29,974 nt of DNA from Choanephora cucurbitarum (Eukaryota > Mucoromycota > Mucoromycetes > Mucorales > Choanephoraceae): positions 1 through 29,974 of the forward strand of contig JAIWNI010000186.1 in the NCBI GenBank assembly GCA_025331435.1, given 5' to 3'. Below are positions 9,519 through 17,740 of this stretch, in pieces. The position numbers and the translations under genes were made by a program. Under the pieces are notes generated by a model, which searched no databases, had not been told where the DNA came from, and saw only the letters and a list, made by a program, of their open reading frames with translations. Each line of letters opens with the position of its first letter. Positions within the stretch are counted from its first letter, which is position 1.

Positions 9519-9551
9519 CACCGATCAAAAAATGACCACGTATTTACGTGC
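9519..9551 (+). repeat. Left terminal inverted repeat of element 2
   Basis: This 33-bp sequence starts CACCGATCAAAAAATGACCA and is identical to the reverse complement of 15612-15644. The first seven bases CACCGAT are shared with the ends of element 3. Confidence 0.95.
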
Positions 9552-9960
9552 TAGAACAGATTGGACGTCCTCGTAAACCTTTATCCGCCAAAAAATCCTA
9601 AAAAGGCAGTTTGGGTGACAGTTTTTGGAGGAATAAATGTGCGATTACTATTTTTGACCAAAAAAACGCATTTTGGACACTTTCTTCCTTTTTGAGCAGA
9701 GTGGTGATACGAATTTTTATGATTCGATGTCCGTCGACTTGCTCTTGCAGGCTTAAAAAGTTGAATGTCTACAATATCGGCTTACTTTAAAATTTATTTC
9801 TTTCATTGTAGTACGGTGCTTCCATTTTTGAATAGAAAATAAAACGTTATTCTTAAGACAAATCAAATTATAGATTTTATTGGACGAGGAAAAAGAACGG
9901 TGTTAGAAAAATAACAAAAAAAAAAGACAAGACAAAAAAATAACGCGAAAAAAAAAGCTT
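9552..9960. other. Left subterminal region of element 2
   Basis: Non-coding DNA between the terminal repeat and the end of the transposase gene. It serves as the 3' flank of the transposase transcript (T-rich on the - strand just after the stop). No gene was seen. Confidence 0.6.
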
Positions 9961-12900
9961 TTACAAGTGAGGAAACAAGTTTCCAACAATTCCAGCAGTT
10001 TTGTGAATGTTGTTGGGAAAGAGGGGACCCTTGCGGATTACTTTGTACCAAGGAGAGACCTGAAAGTTGCTGGCACTTTGAATACTCGTTACTTCTTGTA
10101 GCAAGCTAACAGGAGAGATGAGGTCAGAAGCATCAAAGGCAACAAACTTTGGGTTGGAAGAAATGGTCTCTTTGACCCTTGGCACATTCAAAGCATGCTT
10201 GTCACTAGCACCCTCAAACACTTCACCCAAGACGAGATGTGTAGGCTGTCCGGTTTCAGAATCATCAACAAGGAAGTCAAAGAAGCAGAGAATTTTACAG
10301 ACAAACCATACAGTGTGCAGCTTACTAAAAACCATAATCGTATTAGAGTCAGTACCATCATTCAATACCGTTACTACAAAAAAAACTTACTTTTGTTTGT
10401 TCATTTCATTGACCTGGAACATCGCGTAGTAGCCGGACTTTTCAGTCTGCGATTCCAAGTTTTTATACAAAGATGAGTATTAAACTACATCATCCTTCCA
10501 AAGCTTTGAAGCAATCGTCATGTTGTACTGCCTTTGGCGTTCAGAAATACCCACATTTCTGTTGCCAGTTACCCTAGTCAGCAGGTGGAAGAGGGCAACA
10601 CCAAGTTGGCCGATGCTGAATGTATTTTTGATGACTTCAGACTTATTCTTGTTGGCAAGGCTGACGTTGCTGTTCAAGAAGGGAGCCCAGAGTTGAGGGT
10701 AAGTTGGGTCTTGAGGGTGGTCTTTGTATGTTGTGTCATCCGTTTGAGGTTTGAAGTCAAAGTTGACACTACCAGAGAACTCAAGATAATCCAACAGAGC
10801 ATCCACTTCAAGAATGTTGTTGTTGTTAGCGGCCACGTTGTTAGATGCCTTCATCGTACGTTTCAAGATTCCAATTGATCTTTCCATTGAACGCGCACTT
10901 GTTGAAGACATGGGGCCAAAGTAACGGATGTAATCGCCTACATGTGAGAGGAAGTGCATGTTGATGCGGTATACTGTTAGAGAGATTGTCTTGCGTGCAA
11001 TGCACTCATCGAGGTAAGAGAACCACTTCTTGAAATGCCTATTTCGTTATCAAATATAAAGCGATTATATAAGTATTGACATGTTATTTAAATAGAACCG
11101 GATACTTACTTTTCCATCTCACATATATCTTCAGAGCTCAAATGTCGTTGAAGCATCAAGGTGATACCACAGACAACATTGTTCAGAGCAGCAGCAGCAG
11201 GAGGACACAAGTGAGGAGCCAGTAATGTGTGGAAAGTGTACCGAAGTACATCTAGCCAGCAAACAGAACGGTATACACTCAACTTGGACTTTGCGCAAGG
11301 GTTGTATGGCTTCCAACTACCAGTAAAGTGCTGAGAGATGTGCCTTTTGGACAGTTGCAAGGACTTATAGATCTTCTCGCCTACATTAGCTGGCAGTTGG
11401 AAAGGGTGATTGTTTTTGTTGTTGACATGCTTGTACTTGTCATTGAACTCGGAGGAGAGCATTTCATACACAAGTTTAGCAATGTTGGAGCCTAGATGAA
11501 ACTCATCGAGAGCAACAAAAAAAGGAGACTTGAAGTTAGGAAGATCAGCGAAGATGGATCTGGATTTGATACCATATTGAGTGGTAGTGGCTGAATCCTA
11601 TCGACAAGGTTATTATCATAATTCATAACAATCAGTTTAGTTGGCACTTACACCTTCATCTTCAAGCATCAAGTTAGCCATCGTTCTAATAGGCTGGTCG
11701 CGCAAAGGATAGTACATCCCATTCTTGCCAGGTTCGTCAGGGTGTTTGCCAAATGCTATCAATCAAGTTAGTATATTTCAAAAAATATCATGAAGTTAAA
11801 TACTTACTGATACAAGACTTGCATCCATAGAAGGCACCATGACCTATACGACATCCTTAGTACAATTGCTTAATTGTTACCAAGAAATACTTACCACCAA
11901 AGTCAAGTAACTTTTGACTTTCGATCAGATCAGAAGTAATGCCCACCAAGTACATATGAGCACGGCATACCTCGTCTCCATTCTTAAGCACCCTCATAGG
12001 GGCTTCACCAAACTTCTTGAATTCCTTGACAATAGGAAGCAGGAAGCTTCTGATGTCCGGCTTGTTGTCACTGCAAAGGATTGCTGCCTGGAACATGTTT
12101 TTGTCTTGGAATCTAATTATAAGCAATGTAAGTTTATATTCAAGTGTCATATGCCAAACAACTTACCTGATCGTTGGTTCGTAATTCAACAAGATGACAT
12201 GGATTATCATCATGGCTTTATGCGACTTGCGCGAAGTGAATCCGTCGATAGCCAAGAGAACACCTTGATCCAAGGGGAGAGTGAAAGCCCGGTCTTGCTT
12301 CATTTGCTCGTATACTCCGCCACAGTACAAATCGAACAAATCGCTATCGTCTTGGAGGCGTTCGTCTTCAAACACTTGATGACGATACATCAATTCATCT
12401 CGCTTTTTATCGACTGACAGAAGTTGCGCAATTTTCTTTGCAATTGAAACATACTTGATGTAAGTTCTCTTGCGAAAATTACGCTGTTCATTGCACACAG
12501 GACAGTGAGTCATTTCTTGATCATCGTCAGCATCAAAGAGGTAGCATCCCTTTTTACAAGTTTCATGCTCAACAACAGGAGAGAAACGGATAACTCGCTT
12601 AATGAGATTGACGGTGGTGCTCAAACTAGTAAGCTTGCGTGCGAGATCTAAAAAGATTAGTTAGATACATCATTTCAACAGCTATCTCATCATTATCATA
12701 CAGCCAGTTTCGCGCAAAGCTTCATTGAAGACATCTCTGATTTCATCGCTTGTATTGATGCTGATGCCATTTCTCTTACAGGCCTTGAGATAACGGATGC
12801 TATGAATCTCGGAGGGTGTAAAAGGGTTTGAACTGTGAGAAATGTCAATGTCAAAAGGATCGACAGTTTCACCTAAAAATGAATCGCTTTTAGTGGCGGA

Positions 12901-13216
12901 TCAGACAAACTTTTTCCTATACAACATTAATACCTTGGTCATCAACATCCATTGGCTCAGGAGTTTCTGCTTGTTCAGGAACAGACATGATATCATCAAA
13001 GTCTTGAGCATCAAAACCAACAGGATCCCAGTCGGCCAAAACTGACTCGACATCGGAATCAATGTCTTGATGATTTCCAGCAGGCTCTTGGGAAGGAGAG
13101 GCTTCTAAATGGAGGGCGTCATTGTCCTGAAAGAGTCGAGCATGTTGCAAACTTATCAAAGGACCGACTGGCTTTCTGCGTTGATTTTATGTAGGTTGAG
13201 GACGTTGAGGAGCCAT
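9961..13216 (-). pseudogene. Tnp2-like (CMC/CACTA-type) transposase of element 2, 9 exons, two in-frame TAA
   Basis: Likely cuts and joins the ends of element 2. Nine exons join in consistent phase to 930 codons: 13216-12934, 12872-12702, 12647-12167, 12112-11895, 11843-11808, 11755-11652, 11597-11110, 11038-10391 and 10324-9961. Introns are 51-71 nt, mostly with GTAAGT or GTAT donors. In order the protein shows an acidic N-terminus ending MDVDDQG, a C-x2-C block (THCPVCNEQRNF), IKYVSIAKKIAQLL, VLLAIDGFTSRKS (probable first catalytic Asp), a 36-nt exon encoding GCKSC, MYYPLRDQP, SPFFVALDEFHLGSN, and HVGDYIRYFGPMSSTSARSMERSIGILKR (probable catalytic Glu). Two stops interrupt it: TAA 13187-13189 (codon 10) and TAA 10480-10482 (codon 780). 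The first might be bypassed by a downstream ATG; the second would remove the last 150 codons. A TATAAATA lies upstream on this strand at 13316-13309. Confidence 0.88.
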
Positions 13217-13759
13217 TTTGTTGTATTTGATAGAGTGTTACAAAATAATGTAAATCTAACTTGTTAAAAAAGAAGAAAAAAATTAACTTACTCTGTTTCA
13301 AAGTGTAGTATTTATACTTTTACAGAAGATTAATGCTGATTAAGGTCAATGCAGAATTAGCACAATAGTTTAGACATATATGTCATTCAGGTACAAAGAG
13401 CGATCGAATAAAATGCATTAATGAGTTATCTATAGCCAACTGGCACCGAAATTGACTGGATGGAGATTGAATCGGTTGGTAAGCCACCAATCAATTTGCT
13501 TAAAGATCCGTTTATTAAACAGAATGACTTCATCATAGCTTATTTAGGTGAAAGCTTTAACTTTGTTTGGATCAAGACAATGGACACTTAAATTTTCTTT
13601 TCACTAGATCATGGTTAAAAATAACATGTATGATATAGACATTCATGCTTAGTCAGTCAGCAATCAATGGAAAGGTATCTGTATAAATAAGGGCTTTTTT
13701 TTCGATCTTTCTTCTTTACTTCAACTCTCTTTTTTTTTTCTTGAAATCAGTATCACAAA
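13217..13759. promoter_or_regulatory. Bidirectional promoter region of element 2
   Basis: This 543-bp non-coding region lies between the divergent transposase and second gene. On the - strand TATAAATA is at 13316-13309, about 93 bp before the transposase ATG. On the + strand TATAAATA is at 13682-13689, followed by a CT-rich tract and the second-gene ATG at 13760. The symmetrical TATA boxes suggest joint expression of both genes, which is inference. Confidence 0.6.
13682..13689 (+). promoter_or_regulatory. TATA box of the second gene of element 2
   Basis: TATAAATA lies 71 bp before the ATG and is followed by a long T/C-rich stretch typical of transcription start regions in this window. Confidence 0.6.
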
Positions 13760-14730
13760 ATGTACAACCTTAACAACACAATCTCTCAAAGCTCTTCTGG
13801 TCCTATCCAACCAATGTCTGCTGAAGATGGCCGAAACCTCACCCAACTTGTTCATACGTTGCTCGCAAAGGTAGACCACCTTCAAGAGTCACTTGATAGA
13901 CTTCAAATAAGCAACGGCTCTCAATCCAATGATAGCAATAACGGATTATCTCACGAAGATGTTCAAAGTAAGTTAATGGGTTGTTGTTATATAGAGGTAT
14001 TCTAACGAGAAATTTTATATAGCCTTAGAACGTTATTCTGAAAGTTTATACCGAACCGTCCGCAGAATGAATGACACAGCTATGGAAAGATGGTACGATG
14101 AAAACCGTGGTGATAGAATCTATCATTCTTCATTCTCTGGCCACTTCAAATCCAAAGCCATACAAGTTGCCAAACTTTACATCACCAGTAAGACAAACTG
14201 GAATCTTGCTGGCGAGGCCTTGGATGAACAGGCTGAGGTGATGTACCAGAATACTAGATTCTTGGCCCGCGGTTTTTGCGTCCGTCATTTCAAGCAAAAG
14301 AAGAATACGGACTTTCTTTTTAGCCAGTTAAGCAGAAGAGACAGCGACCATTACGCTCGTCAATTGGACTTCGTTGTCATGAAGAGCATAGAAGATGTAG
14401 ATGAAGATGACATGGCAAACGCTCTTCTGCCTCTTCACATGGCAATGGATTCTTGGTTGGCTCGAGCTATCTTGAGCAGTATCTTCAGAAACAGCAGGCC
14501 AAAGAAAGCTGCTTCAGGAAGCTCGACCCAAATAGCCAGCCAAGCTGAAGTAAGTACAGTAATACATTTAGTTTAACTTTCAGAACTAACCATGAGCTTA
14601 ATAGGACTTTAGCATTTCCAATGCACCTCAAGAAAGCAACATCAGCTATATGGCAGAAGATGAAGTTGCTTCTGAAAATCAATCTGGTCAGGGTGTGATG
14701 TCGTTGACAGATTTTTTAAATGACGAATAA
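13760..14730 (+). CDS. Second gene of element 2: intact 286-aa protein of unknown function
   Basis: Three exons (13760-13967, 14023-14549, 14605-14730) are separated by two 55-nt introns with GTAAGT donors; the second has a CTAAC branch site. They join to 286 uninterrupted codons ending at TAA 14728-14730. The N-terminus is Ser/Asn/Gln-rich with a short coiled-coil candidate (LVHTLLAKVDHLQESLDRLQ). The middle is charged and helical (RYSESLYRTVRRMNDTAMERWYDEN region, then ARGFCVRHFKQKKNTDFLF). The tail is acidic and ends SLTDFLNDE. No zinc finger, nuclease or helicase motif is visible. By analogy with TnpA of En/Spm CACTA elements it may be a DNA-binding helper for transposition, but I see no direct homology. 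It is intact while the neighbouring transposase is broken. Confidence 0.85.
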
Positions 14731-15611
14731 AAAATAAAAAATTTTTCTTTCTCTATTTTCTCTTTTTCTTTCTTTTTCCTTTCGTTTTATTTCATCTTTT
14801 TTTTTGAACAAGTGTCTCTATTTCTGAAGTAAGTAGTTTAAAAGCTCTCTCAGTGCTTTATCTAATACTTTCTATCACGTTTAGTATTAGTTTCATGGTC
14901 CATATATTCTCTCAAGGCCGAAGATGAACTGAAAGAGTAGGTAAATTAAAATACGCGTTTCTCAGAATTTTTCACTAATCATTGCTTTATATATAGGTCT
15001 TGAACTGTTACTGTAAACAAGTGATACATGCATTACCAAAGGTATTTAGGCACTTGTTCATAGAACTAACACATTCCTATAGTCAAATCGTTAGGAAGAT
15101 ATACAGGTATGTGTTGCGTAATTATTATTTATAAGCCTCAGCTAAAATTTTACATAGATCACATCTACCGCACCCTTTATGGTCTCGCTTTACATTTAGT
15201 TCAATGGCTCTCTCTGCAAAATTCAAGGTAAGGATCGCTTCGTTCGATGTAGTAGCCAAAGGGTGCCCCCCTGTAGCCATCATACTGCAGGCAGGCATCC
15301 CAGTATAGAATTTCGTCATCATCCCAATATAGTAATTTAAAAATAATAAAAGCCACATTTTTATAAACAATAATCCAATCATAATAAGCCGCTGTATATA
15401 TTATTCCTGAGCTAATGTCCAATCAAACAAAAGGCCTAGAGGCTAAAAAAAATTTTGAGTTTTAAAATGAAGTAGCACCATAAGTCCAAAAGCGTCATCT
15501 CTACTTGAAATTTTGATTTAAACCCCTACTTTTGTGTAACGAGGGAGCACGCCAGAACGCCTTCGTTGGTGTTTTCGAGGACGTTTCGAGCACAGCAGAA
15601 CCGGTGTGCTG
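14731..15611 (+). other. Tail of element 2 with intron-like segments after the second-gene stop
   Basis: After a T/C-rich stretch (14743-14810) there are several consensus-looking introns: 14829-14884 (GTAAGT...TTTAG), 14941-14996 (GTAAAT, CTAAT branch, ATATAG) and 15042-15082 (GTATTT, CTAAC branch, CTATAG). The segments between them are 45-56 nt, and I could not join them into an open frame. This could be a spliced 3' untranslated region, a separate non-coding transcript, or a decayed gene. Confidence 0.4.
15125..15382 (-). CDS. Possible small cysteine-rich ORF (85 aa), uncertain
   Basis: The ORF starts at an ATG and ends AYK. Its C-terminal half looks protein-like and includes a C-x2-C-x2-C cluster (KGCGRCDLCK) after a charged stretch (ERAIELNVKRDHK). 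The N-terminal part is hydrophobic and an overlapping frame is also open, so a frameshift within an older gene is possible. No family recognised. It lies inside the tail of element 2, opposite in direction to the second gene. Confidence 0.25.
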   Translation of the reverse strand: MIGLLFIKMWLLLFLNYYIGMMTKFYTGMPACSMMATGGHPLATTSNEAILTLNFAERAIELNVKRDHKGCGRCDLCKILAEAYK

Positions 15612-15644
15612 GCACGTAAATACGTGGTCATTTTTTGATCGGTG
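15612..15644 (-). repeat. Right terminal inverted repeat of element 2
   Basis: The reverse complement is identical to 9519-9551 over 33 bp and ends ...TTGATCGGTG. Confidence 0.95.
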
Positions 15645-16220
15645 TTTTTCTAAAAAAAGTAGTATATAATTTTTTAAAGTTTTTTAAAACAGTGCTTAAT
15701 GGTTTTAAAACCGCGCTTTTCTTTCAAAACAGTGCTTATATTGCAGTTTGCCTGCTTACCGTTCGCTTTTCAAAATTTGTGCAGCTGGATCAAAAACGAT
15801 AGTTGGCTTTTGCTTATGCTTTAATACTATTCTCTTTGAGAGCCTTGTTTGCTTTCTCCAGTGTTCAACTTTATAACTAGCTAACATTAAGGCAAATGCT
15901 ACCCTTTTTGTCTGCCAGTTTTGAGGCATACACTTAAAACTCTAATTTAAAAGTTTCTTTTTGTTTACATCAGCCTATACAAAAATCGAGCCGTGATAGT
16001 CAGAACACCACTAACAGAGACCTACTTTTTCTGTTAACATAACTTTTTTGTAAGACTACAATGCGTCCATGATTCATCGATGTTTTTGAACTAAAGAAAT
16101 ACATCTACCACTACAATAGTCATTCATCCTTGAGTGACTACTGCAGACTAGTTTTAATTTCTGGTTCAGCATTTACATTCTCTTCTCTCTCTCTTTTTTT
16201 CCATCAGATTATTTAACATC
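15645..16220. other. Spacer and 5' flank of the unknown gene
   Basis: There is no gene. AAAACAGTGCTTA occurs twice (15686-15698 and 15726-15738), flanking the palindrome GGTTTTAAAACC (15701-15712). The last 40 bp before the ATG at 16221 are CT-rich (CTCTTCTCTCTCTCTTTTTTT), like the leaders of other genes here. No clear TATA box. Confidence 0.5.
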
Positions 16221-17690
16221 ATGTTGCTCAACAAACGTTTCAGTCCCTCTAACGAAGAACTTTGCTCCAAGCCTGACTTGAAGCTTGCTTTGGAGAAAAT
16301 AAGAGAAATAAAGCAACAGTACCTTCAGGCACATCCCGAAGAAGCCCCTGATCGGGTTTCGCTTTATTTTGCAGGTGCTGTTGCAGAGGAGTATATTTCT
16401 CCCATAAAGAATGTCTTTCCTCGTACCAGAACCAAGACAAGGAGAAATTCTTATACTCATTTCCTTGCTAAAAGTCTGCTTGGTAAGAGTAGCAAAACTC
16501 CTAGGGTCATGAAAAAGATTGCCAAGGAGTACGAAACCCTTAAGGCCAACAACGAAGAGTTTGCTCAGCTCAAGAAAGAAGCAGACGAGTTCAACAAGGC
16601 ATTTTCGACTCGTCCTGTCAATCTTGCTAGAACTCTTCAGCAACAGGCTATAAAAGCCTTAGTCCGTCAGGCTGGCTGGTTGCTGGATGAGTTCAACTCT
16701 CACATTGTGTTCATCTGGGCAACCCCACAACCCAGATGCTCTGGATAGACCAAAGTTCTATGCTAGCAGTGATAATTGTATAAAATAATGTAAACGTTAA
16801 TTATTGTTTCTATTGACTTTGATTTGATAATATTAGAGGTTGGTAAAGTCTTTGAGAAGTAACTTTATGAAGCTTTGAAGAAGCAAGCAGCTTCAGGAGT
16901 CTTTCAGAGACTTGTCAAAGCCTTAGTGCAGAAAGCAGCAGGTTCGTTATAAAACTGGTTTCGTGTAAACTCGTTAGGTAATCACCAATTCAAATAGAAA
17001 TTTTGAAGGAGACAACTCCTAATGATGCCATGCTGGAGACTCTTCAGGCTGATTCTATCGAGTCAATCGGTTCTGAAAAGTTCAAAACGAAGAAGAGGAC
17101 GGCATTGGCCAAGTGCATTTCAGGAATGGTTTTAGAGCTTATCAGTAAGTAACAAACAGCCAGAAATAAACATGTCTGACAAACTCAATCATATAGGACT
17201 ACATCCAAAACATGCTTCGGATAATCAGGTTATGTGGATGAATCTGATAAGCTCTAAGCCTTCTGCCTCTATGCCAACTTTGACCTTGATTAACTGGCCT
17301 CCACCGATTAAAATTTGAACACGAATTCATGAGTTAAGTGTCTAATTTCTGTGTCAGAACTTAAAAATACGGACAAAGTGGTCAAAATTCCGTTCCATAA
17401 CCCTATCATTGAAAGACACATCTCAAAATCTTCTGTCCGTGTCTATAGTTACACATCATTTTCTTTTTTGGTTGCGAAATGAAAGACAGTTCCCTTTTGT
17501 AGCTACTTTTTCACTTTGAACCGCAAAAGTTGTTGAGTTTAGTTCAGCTTCATACTTGTTCAAGTGCCTAAAGACTTTTCCACTTTTCAGCGTCATCAAC
17601 CTGTCTTACAATTTTTACATTTTTAGCATCTATTTTGTTAAATATTACAAAGAAAATCAAGAGGCGGTACAAAAACAAGAGAAAAGGAAA

Positions 17691-17735
17691 TCATTTGGCT
17701 GGGAATAAAGCAGTAGTTATACCAGCAGATTAGAG
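17691..17735 (-). pseudogene. Remnant of the transposase C-terminus in element 3
   Basis: On the - strand the last codons read SAGITTALFPAK then TGA (17691-17693). This matches SAGITTTLFPAK at the end of the element 1 transposase and AGIVGNLFP near the end of element 2's. The coding sequence breaks off upstream (higher coordinates), so the body of the gene was deleted. Confidence 0.75.
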
Positions 17736-17740
17736 ACCTT

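Larger units (their letters stand above)
9519..15644. mobile_element. Element 2: 6.1-kb two-gene CMC/CACTA-like transposon with complete ends
   Basis: Perfect 33-bp inverted repeats starting CACCGATCAAAAAATGACCA bound the element (9519-9551 and 15612-15644), with further shared sequence inward (ACGTCCTCG near 9579 and its complement near 15578). Inside are a transposase gene on the - strand (9961-13216) and a divergent second gene on the + strand (13760-14730) with a shared promoter region between them. The layout resembles En/Spm-type CACTA elements, which make a TnpD-like transposase and a separate DNA-binding protein. The flanks are TAG on the left and TTT on the right, so no 3-bp target duplication is visible. 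The superfamily call comes from the transposase blocks and from the 3-bp duplication of the related element 3. Confidence 0.88.

Noticed and set aside
10534..10878. Plus-strand ORF of 114 codons
   Set aside because: Antisense shadow of transposase exon 8, which aligns with copy 1 on the other strand.
11914..12417. Plus-strand ORF of 167 codons
   Set aside because: Crosses two well-supported introns and exons of the transposase on the - strand; a shadow frame.
9516..15647. Target-site duplication for element 2
   Set aside because: The flanking triplets are TAG and TTT, and shifting by one or two bases gives no match.
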